Source: Propionibacterium sp. (GTDB lineage: Bacteria; Actinomycetota; Actinomycetes; Propionibacteriales; Propionibacteriaceae). Taken from it: DNA of 32,956 nucleotides. How positions within the stretch are numbered: position 1 is the stretch's first letter; every line of letters begins with the position of its first letter. Where the stretch lies: assembly GCA_022837595.1 (NCBI GenBank), contig JALHFX010000019.1:1-32956 (forward strand). The letters run 5' to 3'. A program made the translations under genes and the position numbers. Of this stretch, positions 9,924 through 17,801 are shown one piece after another. The notes beneath the pieces were generated by a model that worked only from the letters and a program-made list of their open reading frames with translations, was not told where the DNA came from and did not search any database.

Positions 9924-12900
9924 ATGAGCGCGGACAACAAGCAAGCGCAATACGAGTCAGAGCAGCTGCTCACAGAGGCAGTCGTTGATGCGGTGGAGAT
10001 TGGTCTGGAGGAACTGACCAGACTTGATGAGGTCGTCGCCGACGCGGAAGAGCGGTTGAAAGCTGCGCGCGATGAGTTGAGTCCGCGCGGGCGGTTTGGG
10101 ATTCGACGCGAGGATGGCTTCTCCAAGGTCTTGGAGGGAGTTGTCGCCGACCTTAAGGATGGACTCGCCAAGAGCCGCCGAGCCGCAAGTACGTTCAACA
10201 TCGTGTTCTTCGGTAGGACCGGCGCAGGAAAGAGCACACTGCTCTCGGCGCTGGGTGGTCTCAGCGGTGAGTTGGTTTCGGATGGCCGTAGTGACTTCAC
10301 CACGGATGTCCAGCCCCTGGATTGGCGAGGATGCCGACTCTACGACACTCCCGGGATCAACGGATGGGGGCGCACACGCCCCCGCGCCGAGCTTGAGGAC
10401 GCCGCCCGAAAGGCTGTCGAGGTCGCAGACGTCGTCCTGCTTTGTTTCGATAGTCAGAGCCAGCAAGCTTCTGAGTTTCGAAAGGTCGCCGACTGGGTCC
10501 GCGACTATCGGAAGCCGGTGCTCGCGGTCCTGAACATGCGCAACCCAATGTGGCGTCATCCTGCACGTGTTGCGTCGTCCGCCCAGCGGAGCGGGCTCTC
10601 TCGCGCTGCGCAGCAGCATTCTGAAAACATTGCCAGCGAGCTGGATTCAATCGGTCTTACCGGCGTGCCTATTGTCGCAATCCAGTCGAAGCGAGCGCTG
10701 TTCGCCCGAGCAGCGACGCCCTTCGTTGGTCCCGCTGCCAGTGAGTTGGAGATGGACCGTTCCGTCTATGGGCGGGAGTATCTGAACCGATGGTCGAACC
10801 TGCCGATTTTGGAGCAGCTGATCGCCTCGTGCATCACTGAGGGTGCAGCCGATCTCCGTCTCGCCACGCTCCGTGAGGGGCTTCAGGCGGGCCTACGCCA
10901 GTGGGCGGATGAAATTGACCGAGCAGCTGTTGAGCAACGGGAGCGCGGTCTTGCGTTGGAGAGAGTCGTCGATGACTGGTTGGTTGTCCTTGGGTATCCT
11001 GACGATTCGTGGCGCGGCGCGCTCGCGAAGGGGCGCGATGGAGAAGACCTTCTCACCGAGTTGGAGAAAACCCGTGGTGAACCGTTTGACGCTTCAGTCT
11101 CGGGGCGGCTCGAAGGCCATGTCCGCCATCTGCTGAAATCGCATGTCTACCCGCTCCGCGTCAAGGCGCTTCGTGCCGCTGAAGAATTGATCATCGACGC
11201 CTTTGACAACAACGAGAACATATCGGACTCTGACTTTGAGCAGCGCGTGTACGACGTTCGGTCGATCGCGAGGACCATCTCAGTAGTCGCAAGTCAGGCT
11301 GGGAGCTTTGTCACTGACTTGCTGAAGCTATCTGGACTCAACGCTGAGATCGACATCACTGAGATTGACCGGGCCGCCGCTGAAGTACGCGGAGATACCG
11401 GTGCTGTCCGGCGACGCATGGCATTCATGCTAAGGACGAGCGGCCTGCTGGCGGGTTCAGCGAGTGCACTGTTGGGTATTATCGCGCTCACGAACTTCTG
11501 GAATCCAGCGGGTTGGGTTGCTGGGGTGATCGTAGTTGGACTAGGTCTGGTGAGTGCAACTCTGGCTTTGTTTGCCAAGCGCACCAGCACGAGCGCTGAG
11601 GAGAAGCGCGTGGGGGCGCGTGCCGCAGCGATCGCCGCGGCACGTTCAGCAGTTCACGCATATTACGACAAGTGCGAGACTGATCAGCTTCAGAAAATTC
11701 TCAACGATGCCAGAGTGCTCGCTATCCCACGTCTCGAAGAACTGCTGAAAGATGCAGTCCACACGAGACGTGGGTGTCGGAGCCTGAACGAAGAAGCCAA
11801 CTGGCTACGTGACCAAGCTGACCGACAGCCTCCGACGACATCACCCGGCGAGGTGATCCAGCGGGCGGTTCGCCAGGTACACCTGCTGAATGCCACGACG
11901 GCCGCGCCAAGCATTGCTACCTTGCTTCTCGGCGAGGACTGGATCGTTGACGAGTCCGAAGGCCGCGTATCCGTCAAAGCCTCAGCAAAGAATCGAGAGA
12001 TCCTATTGCGGATTGCCAGAGAGAATCAAACCGTTTTCTCGGAATACATCGCGGAGGTCTCGAATCGTGTGCTCCCTCGGGATGTGGCTGACTGGCTCGA
12101 CACCGTTGCCGCTTCCCCGCACCTCGATGGCGAAGGACGAATCGATGTGCAGGCGGCGCAGGCAATCATGATAGAGCGCCCTGCGATTGTCGTCATGGGC
12201 GACTACAGTGCTGGCAAGACGAGCCTCATCAAGCGGTTGCTCGCCGAGGCGGGCGCACCGACTCCCCCCGACCTGCACGTTGCAGCGGGGCCGACAACTG
12301 CGACCGCCCGCTCGTACCCCTTCGGATCCCTCGAGCTCGTGGACGTGCCGGGCGTCCAGAGCGGGTACGCGGAGCACGACAAGCAAACGATCGAAGCGGC
12401 GCAGAACGCAGCCATAGTCATTGTGGTTTTGCACGTCAACCTCTTGATCGGCGACACAGCTAGGATTGAGCGTCTGGTGCGCGGAGACGAGCAGGTCGTC
12501 GGTAAGGCTTCGCGCACGATCTTCGTGATCGGACGTATCGACGAAGCAGGCACTGACCCACGCATCTCGGCGCGCGATTTCACCGTGCGTCGGCAACAGA
12601 AGATAGAGGAACTCGTTACAATCTTGCGGTCCAAGGGCATCTTGGTCGATCCAGCCCAAGTTTTAGCGCTTGCAGCAGACCCGAACGGACTCGTCGGCGA
12701 TCGAACGCCAGTGACTCGTGAAGACTACTCCGAAGAGGCGCGTGACTGGGATGAAGTAGCGACGCTTTGCGAGCCTCTCCTCGCGCTCGAAGGCTTGGAA
12801 CTGTCGCGGCTCCAGGCTGCGGCTGCACTGGATCGCATGCGCTCGGGTCTTATGGCTGAGTCTCATCGACTTGCCTCGGAAATCGAATATCTAGCTGCAT

Positions 12901-13754
12901 CCACGGCCCTCGGCGAGCGCCTGGAACGGTCTGTTGAGGCGTCGCTCGCTGAGCTGCGGCTCATCGAGCTGTCGATCGAGGGGCGCACCAGACGGGTGGT
13001 CGAGGATCACGCCAATGAGGTCATGGCTGAAGCGCTCGGGGCTCGCCCCGCAGAAATGGAAGCGATGTCGCAGCGTTTGGCGGCTTGGTGGGAGGATCCT
13101 CGACTGGCGAGCGCGTTGGACGTTCTGTTCGAAGAGGTCGGACGAGACTTGGAAGAATGGTCACGTAGACATACATCGGAGTTCAATCGAGCATTCAAAC
13201 GGTTCGAGTACGAGTCGGGCGGCCCGGTCAAGGACGGCAGTGACGCATTCGGTGGCGGCATCCACGTAGCGGCGGTCGGAGCTAAACAGGTCGGTGCCGC
13301 AGTGAGAGCCATGGGGAACCGGGACGCGGTGTACGCGATCGGCAAGGCTCTTGGAGGGAAATTCAAGCCGTGGGGGGCTGTAAAACTCGGCGCGAAGGTT
13401 GCCAAGGTCGGCGCCGTCTTGGGAGTGGTCGCGGTGGGCTTCGACGTCGCAGACTGGGCCATGGACGCGAGGAAAGAATCGAAGCGCGAAGAGGCCCGTA
13501 AAACCGCCACGGAGTTCATTCGCTCAACAACGGACCAAGTCGTCCGGCAGATTCTCGACGATGAAGATGGCCCAATGCAGTACGTACGAGAGCAAGAGGC
13601 GAACCTCACCGGTCATCTGCGACAACTCATACAGCAGCGTAAGCGTCAAGAACAGGCGATGATCGACACCGAGTACCGCCGGGAGGACATTGTGGAACTG
13701 CAAGCGGCTGGCGAGAGGTTGGCCGGAACCTCGACAGAAAGAACCTCACGATGA
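9924..13754 (+). CDS. Dynamin-like membrane GTPase with two G domains in one chain
   Basis: A protein of 1276 residues. The first GTPase domain has P-loop GRTGAGKS (97-104) and G3 DTPG (141-144). A helical region leads to two membrane helices at about 508-555 (GLLAGSASALLGII, then AGVIVVGLGLVSATLALF). The second GTPase domain has P-loop GDYSAGKT (759-766) and G3 DVPG (807-810). Its G4 position reads GRIDEAGTDP (870-879) instead of N/TKxD. A long helical stalk follows, with a glycine/alanine-rich hydrophobic segment near 1110-1175 (GAKVAKVGAVLGVVAVG) and a charged end. Tandem G domains with a membrane segment and helical stalk resemble bacterial dynamin-like proteins such as DynA, which remodel membranes. 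An anti-phage role has been reported for B. subtilis DynA. The start has CGGAGAC as ribosome-binding site. It overlaps its partner gene by ATGA. Membrane remodelling or abortive defence is an inference. Confidence 0.8.
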   Translation: MSADNKQAQYESEQLLTEAVVDAVEIGLEELTRLDEVVADAEERLKAARDELSPRGRFGIRREDGFSKVLEGVVADLKDGLAKSRRAASTFNIVFFGRTGAGKSTLLSALGGLSGELVSDGRSDFTTDVQPLDWRGCRLYDTPGINGWGRTRPRAELEDAARKAVEVADVVLLCFDSQSQQASEFRKVADWVRDYRKPVLAVLNMRNPMWRHPARVASSAQRSGLSRAAQQHSENIASELDSIGLTGVPIVAIQSKRALFARAATPFVGPAASELEMDRSVYGREYLNRWSNLPILEQLIASCITEGAADLRLATLREGLQAGLRQWADEIDRAAVEQRERGLALERVVDDWLVVLGYPDDSWRGALAKGRDGEDLLTELEKTRGEPFDASVSGRLEGHVRHLLKSHVYPLRVKALRAAEELIIDAFDNNENISDSDFEQRVYDVRSIARTISVVASQAGSFVTDLLKLSGLNAEIDITEIDRAAAEVRGDTGAVRRRMAFMLRTSGLLAGSASALLGIIALTNFWNPAGWVAGVIVVGLGLVSATLALFAKRTSTSAEEKRVGARAAAIAAARSAVHAYYDKCETDQLQKILNDARVLAIPRLEELLKDAVHTRRGCRSLNEEANWLRDQADRQPPTTSPGEVIQRAVRQVHLLNATTAAPSIATLLLGEDWIVDESEGRVSVKASAKNREILLRIARENQTVFSEYIAEVSNRVLPRDVADWLDTVAASPHLDGEGRIDVQAAQAIMIERPAIVVMGDYSAGKTSLIKRLLAEAGAPTPPDLHVAAGPTTATARSYPFGSLELVDVPGVQSGYAEHDKQTIEAAQNAAIVIVVLHVNLLIGDTARIERLVRGDEQVVGKASRTIFVIGRIDEAGTDPRISARDFTVRRQQKIEELVTILRSKGILVDPAQVLALAADPNGLVGDRTPVTREDYSEEARDWDEVATLCEPLLALEGLELSRLQAAAALDRMRSGLMAESHRLASEIEYLAASTALGERLERSVEASLAELRLIELSIEGRTRRVVEDHANEVMAEALGARPAEMEAMSQRLAAWWEDPRLASALDVLFEEVGRDLEEWSRRHTSEFNRAFKRFEYESGGPVKDGSDAFGGGIHVAAVGAKQVGAAVRAMGNRDAVYAIGKALGGKFKPWGAVKLGAKVAKVGAVLGVVAVGFDVADWAMDARKESKREEARKTATEFIRSTTDQVVRQILDDEDGPMQYVREQEANLTGHLRQLIQQRKRQEQAMIDTEYRREDIVELQAAGERLAGTSTERTSR

Positions 13755-15373
13755 CGACGCCTTCAGCAGCGAAATACCAGGCCTGGATCGAAGCGGTCGC
13801 GGGTGACGTAGAAGTCTCGCGACTGGCGAGCGACTGGAGCCAATTTGCTGCAGAGCAACGACCCGTCCTTACTCTGTTCGGCGCCTTCGATACCGGCAAG
13901 AGTTCCATCCTGAGACGCCTTCTCGTGGACGAGGGGCAGCCGCTTCCCGAGTGGCTGACCATCAGTGCCCGCCACGAGACTTTCGCCGATAACGAAGCTA
14001 CGGTCAACGGGTGTCTTGTTCGCGACACGCCTGGGCTTTCGCCGGAGGGGTTGGACCCGCGCTCGCTGAGTAACTCTAATGTCGCTCGCTCAACGCTGGG
14101 CCGGACCGACGTGCTCCTCGTAACTTTGAATCCACAGCTTTCGACTGGCGAGCATCCGGAGCTTGTTGATGTACTTTCGCGCGGATGGCCCAAGGATGGC
14201 GTCTGGTTCCTTATATCGCGTGCGGATGAGGGTGGGATCGATCCGACGCTCGACCCAGAAGGGTTCGAGGCGTGGTCCACGCGTAAACGCGAGGAACTGA
14301 AGAAATCGCTGAAGTTATCCGGTTCGGCTCGCGTATTCGTCTTGGTGCCAGATTTCTCTGGGCTCGGAGCATACGAGCCGGAGCCCACCCCAACTATCTG
14401 GGATCTTTCCCGCGACTGGGATGGAATGGCGGAATTGCGAGCTGCGCTGGAAGAGTTTTCAACTCAAGATCTGACGGTGTATCGGGACGCGGCCGAGCAG
14501 CGGTTCTGGAAGCAGGCTGTGTCCAGCCGCATCGGAGACGTCCAGACCACGCTTGATGATCTACGAGTGTCCGCTGAGGTCGCGGATGTATCTCGCCAGC
14601 GCAGGGAAGGCTTCCTCAACCAGATCGACCAACTGGCCTCGGCAGCGGAGGTCTCACTTGCGGGCGCAGTTGACGATGCTATCCAGCGTGCCGCCGCCGG
14701 GCCGCAGGTTGACGCGGACTCGATTCACGACGCTGTCGACCCGGTACTTGAGGAGTGGTGGCAGCGTCAGCAGGCGGGCCTTGCTCGCATCCGGCAGGAA
14801 GCCATTCAGGGTTTGGAGCAGCAGCGAGAGGGCCAAGGATGGGCTCGGTTTGAGTCTGTGTACCGTCGGTTCGCGTCGCCTGAGGATGCGAGTACCGAGG
14901 AGGTTCGCAACTTTGTCCCGAAGGTAGAAGCCCTCAGTAAGAAGGTCACGGCCGCGTTACTGGGTGTCGACCGAGTGCTGAAGTCAAATCAGGCTATCAA
15001 GAATCCGAAGAAATCAGCTGACCTTCTCGACGTGACGAAACAGCAGTCGGGGTCGAAGCTCGGTCTGGCTGCTGGCATCGCCGACGCCGCTCTCCCGGTC
15101 GTACTGGAACTCGCCTCGATATTCGAGGAGAAGGTTCAAGCCAACCGCGATCGCGCGTTGCGCCGCGAGTACCGAGAAAAGGTGCGCGCAGCGGTGAAGA
15201 AAGTGGTTGATGACGTGGCCGATGAGGCCATGTGGTCGCTGGAGCCAGACATTGATGCGTTGCGCCAGGAGGTCACCGATCAGACGATTGACGAGGCAGA
15301 GCTTAAGCGCATCGAAACCGCTGCGAGGGAAACCAAGAAACTACTGGAACGAGGCAAGAAGCTCATCCTGTAG
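13751..15373 (+). CDS. Partner dynamin-like/LeoA-like GTPase
   Basis: A protein of 540 residues. The N-terminal GTPase domain has P-loop GAFDTGKSS (44-52), G3 DTPG (92-95) and an unusual G4 region, ISRADEGGIDP. The last matches in spacing and residues the second G domain of the neighbour (R-x-D-E-x-G-x-D-P). The remainder is helical and rich in charged residues, with an alanine/glycine-rich patch (KLGLAAGIADAALPVVLEL) and a basic C terminus. No clear membrane helix is present. ATGA overlap with the larger GTPase indicates coupled translation and a likely hetero-oligomer, as in paired bacterial dynamin-like proteins. Its closest known analogue may be LeoA-type proteins, but that needs a profile search. 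It is the last gene of the island. Confidence 0.75.
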   Translation: MTTPSAAKYQAWIEAVAGDVEVSRLASDWSQFAAEQRPVLTLFGAFDTGKSSILRRLLVDEGQPLPEWLTISARHETFADNEATVNGCLVRDTPGLSPEGLDPRSLSNSNVARSTLGRTDVLLVTLNPQLSTGEHPELVDVLSRGWPKDGVWFLISRADEGGIDPTLDPEGFEAWSTRKREELKKSLKLSGSARVFVLVPDFSGLGAYEPEPTPTIWDLSRDWDGMAELRAALEEFSTQDLTVYRDAAEQRFWKQAVSSRIGDVQTTLDDLRVSAEVADVSRQRREGFLNQIDQLASAAEVSLAGAVDDAIQRAAAGPQVDADSIHDAVDPVLEEWWQRQQAGLARIRQEAIQGLEQQREGQGWARFESVYRRFASPEDASTEEVRNFVPKVEALSKKVTAALLGVDRVLKSNQAIKNPKKSADLLDVTKQQSGSKLGLAAGIADAALPVVLELASIFEEKVQANRDRALRREYREKVRAAVKKVVDDVADEAMWSLEPDIDALRQEVTDQTIDEAELKRIETAARETKKLLERGKKLIL

Positions 15374-15440
15374 CGGTCGATGGCGCCTTCGCCACGCATA
15401 AGGCCCGAACCCAGACCATCGTCCGTGGCGGAGCATTCCA

Positions 15441-15464
15441 GCCTGTGCATCCTGCTGAACAGGC
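15441..15464. terminator. Weak hairpin after the GTPase operon
   Basis: GCCTGT (15441-15446) pairs with ACAGGC (15459-15464) over a 12-nt loop, 68 nt after the last GTPase stop. The stem is short and has no T-tract. It is listed because it is the only dyad between the operon and the right repeat copy. Confidence 0.2.
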
Positions 15465-15504
15465 GTGATCTGGACGCGTGAGGAGTAGTCTTCGACCAGC
15501 TTCG

Positions 15505-15682
15505 CCGTGCCGACGAGGTCGTAGCTGGTCTGGCATTGTTCAAAGCATCCGGTCGCGGGAAAGACGACACGTTCTGGTGTTTATTGCGCAAGATTCCGGT
15601 CGGGGTGGGCCTGAGGACGGTCACAGGTCTCCGCGGATGGGGAGAGCCGCAGAAGTGCGACACTGCTTCGTATGCGCTTCCT
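15505..15682 (+). repeat. Right copy of the diverged direct repeat flanking the island
   Basis: It aligns with 2653-2802 in the same orientation. This copy is longer by about 28 bp in the middle, and here one frame stays open across the repeat (DEVVAGLALFKASGRGKDD, then CLLRKIPVGVGLRTV). No family is recognised for this peptide. The rest of 15374-15879 contains no other recognisable gene, so this 505-nt gap is explained only by the repeat and the leader of the histidine kinase gene. Confidence 0.6.
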
Positions 15683-15879
15683 GCTCCCGGTGGACACCGG
15701 CTTCCTCGACCTGATCGGCCTGGGCCTGTTCATTGGTATCGGACGGGATTCATCCCTGAGGGAGGGCATCTCGTGGCGCGGCCCCGCCGTCGAGTGTGGC
15801 GTCGGCTGCCCGATTGCGGAGGCGGGAATACGTCGTTCGCAGTACCTGTCGCGTCCGTTGGGGTGTCAGAGTGGGAAAT

Positions 15880-17046
15880 GTGAGCATCCCAGAACTCGTC
15901 ATGCCGCCGATCATCGAGCGCTGGTCGTCCTGGTTCGATAGCGATCGGCTTGAGCGGCTCACGCCCGCCGTGGTGGCGGGTGCCCTGTTGATTGGCGTGG
16001 TCAGCCTTCTGGCCAAGTCGGCGCCCTGGCATGCCTACCTTCCGATCGTGTGCTTGGCTGCGGGTTGGGCCATTGGGCGTCGTTGGCGTGCGTTCGGGCT
16101 GGCCCTGATCTTGGCAGCGCCGCTGGTCGCCGCCCTGGTGACTGGGACCCCCGTGCTGACGTGGACGCTGACCCTGCCAGCCCTGTTCCTTTTCGTCCTG
16201 CAGGGCATGCCTGCGGTGTGGGTAGGTCTGGCGGGGGCGGTGTGCAACTATCTCGCTCTTTATCTGGCATCGCGACAGCCCCTCGGCGCTATCGCCGGTC
16301 TGGCGCTGGCCACCAGCATCGCGGCGGCGACGACCGGGGCGGCCTTGAAGGCTCGGCGTGAGGTGAAAGCTGAGATCGCAGAGCGGGCCAAGCAGGCCGA
16401 CTATGCTCGCGAGCTGGAGCTTCAACGACGCGTTAATGAAGAACGACTGCGGATCGCACGCGACCTGCACGACTCTGTCGGCCACCAGATAGCGGTACTG
16501 AACATGCACTTAGGAGCGGCCGAAGTGAGACTCCCGCCCGGAGAGGCGTCTGATCCAGCCCGGAAGCAGATACGCGCCGCAAGACAAGGGGTGCAAGGTG
16601 TGCTGACGGAGACCCAGCGGATCCTCGAGATTCTGCGGATCTCGCCCGAGGAAACCTTGGCCCCGACTGCTGACTTCGCCCACCTGCCCGATTTGGTCGA
16701 GTCGTTCCGCAATGGCGGACTTGATGTCGACGCAGACATCTGCGAGGAACCGTCCGGCCTAGCCGCCGAGGTTGGCGCTGCTTGTTACCGCGTGGTTCAG
16801 GAATCGCTGACCAATGCACATAAGCACGGCGACGGGCATGTCCGGCTACGGGTGGCCAGACAAGACGACGACTTGACCATCAGCGTCAGTAATGTGGCTC
16901 GCAATAGTCCCGGGCCCGGTTCGGGCTTTGGGCTAGTCGGCATGCGGTCCAGAGTGGAGTCGGTTAACGGGATTCTCATGGCAGGGCAGCGGGCATCGAC
17001 GTTCGAGATCTGCGCGCAACTACCGATCCGAGGAGGCGGGAGATGA
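15880..17046 (+). CDS. Membrane sensor histidine kinase, NarL-partner (HisKA_3) type
   Basis: A protein of 388 residues with about six N-terminal membrane helices (roughly residues 20-155) and no large extracellular domain, so it may sense an envelope or intramembrane signal. A short coiled coil leads to the HisKA_3 dimerisation helix, with the phosphorylated histidine in ARDLHDSVGHQ (H197). A GHKL ATPase domain follows: VVQESLTNAHKH (N box) and GSGFGLVGMRSRV (G box). The open frame reaches 15796. I chose the GTG at 15880 (VSIPELV) because GGGA lies just upstream; an ATG at 15901 is the alternative, without a good ribosome-binding site. ATGA overlap with the response regulator shows a coupled pair. 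The signal and target genes are unknown. The convergent GH3 cluster is separated by a strong terminator. Confidence 0.85.
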   Translation: MSIPELVMPPIIERWSSWFDSDRLERLTPAVVAGALLIGVVSLLAKSAPWHAYLPIVCLAAGWAIGRRWRAFGLALILAAPLVAALVTGTPVLTWTLTLPALFLFVLQGMPAVWVGLAGAVCNYLALYLASRQPLGAIAGLALATSIAAATTGAALKARREVKAEIAERAKQADYARELELQRRVNEERLRIARDLHDSVGHQIAVLNMHLGAAEVRLPPGEASDPARKQIRAARQGVQGVLTETQRILEILRISPEETLAPTADFAHLPDLVESFRNGGLDVDADICEEPSGLAAEVGAACYRVVQESLTNAHKHGDGHVRLRVARQDDDLTISVSNVARNSPGPGSGFGLVGMRSRVESVNGILMAGQRASTFEICAQLPIRGGGR

Positions 17047-17711
17047 CGATCAGGGTCGCGATCATCGACGACCAGGAGATGATTCGTCTGGGGCTCCGGG
17101 CGATCCTGGAAACGCAGGATGATATCGAGGTGGTCGGCGAGGCTGCGGATGGACTTGCCGGCGTCCAGTTGGCCGACGAGTTGGCTTGCGACGTGCTGCT
17201 GATGGATATCCGCATGCCCGGTATCGACGGTGTCGAAGCTATTCGTCGAATCCGTCGCAAACACTCTCCCGAGGCGCTGCGCATCATCATCCTCACCACC
17301 TATGGGCACGACGAAAACGTGCTCAACGGCCTGCGGGTCGGTGCCAACGGATTCCTGGGCAAGGGTATCGGCCCCGACGAGTTGGCCGACGGGATCCGGG
17401 AGGTGGCGGCTGGAGGCGGTGCCCTGTCCGCCGCGGCCGCGGCCGCCGTCATCGCACATGTCAGCGGGCAACGCGACGTGGTGCCCGACCCTCAGATCAA
17501 GCGACGCTTCGACGAGCTGACAGCAAGAGAGAAAGAAATGGTCCAGGCCGCTGTTGATGGTCTGGACAATGCCCAGATCGCTGAGCAGTTCTTCCTTTCA
17601 CCGTTGACGGTCAAGACGCACGTCAATCGGGCCATGAGCAAGGTCGGGGCACGGGATCGTGCGCAGCTCGTCACCCTCGCGTTTCACGCCGGCTACCGTC
17701 CGGAGCGGTGA
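17043..17711 (+). CDS. NarL/FixJ-family response regulator
   Basis: A protein of 222 residues. The receiver domain has the acidic pair IIDDQEM near the N terminus, the phosphoacceptor in LLMDIRMPG (D55), the switch threonine in ILTTYG and the conserved lysine in GFLGKGI. The C-terminal LuxR-type helix-turn-helix reads LTAREKEMVQAAVDG, then NAQIAEQFFLSPLTVKTHV. When phosphorylated by the upstream kinase it should dimerise and bind promoter DNA. Its ATG lies inside the stop region of the kinase gene (ATGA), so the two are co-translated. Regulated genes are not evident in the window. Confidence 0.92.
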   Translation: MTIRVAIIDDQEMIRLGLRAILETQDDIEVVGEAADGLAGVQLADELACDVLLMDIRMPGIDGVEAIRRIRRKHSPEALRIIILTTYGHDENVLNGLRVGANGFLGKGIGPDELADGIREVAAGGGALSAAAAAAVIAHVSGQRDVVPDPQIKRRFDELTAREKEMVQAAVDGLDNAQIAEQFFLSPLTVKTHVNRAMSKVGARDRAQLVTLAFHAGYRPER

Positions 17712-17733
17712 CGGCTGACGTCGTCGTCCTCCC

Positions 17734-17794
17734 GATTCCGGTGGAGGCTGGAGGCCGGTGTATTCACCGCTTACCTCCAGCCTCCACAGGAATC
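17734..17794. terminator. Strong bidirectional terminator between convergent operons
   Basis: Arms 17734-17754 and 17774-17794 pair over 21 positions with one mismatch. The 19-nt loop contains a further 5-bp stem (CGGTG/CACCG). It lies 23 nt after the response-regulator stop and 8 nt after the end of the GH3 gene on the other strand, so it should serve both. Confidence 0.85.
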
Positions 17795-17801
17795 TCAGGC
17801 C

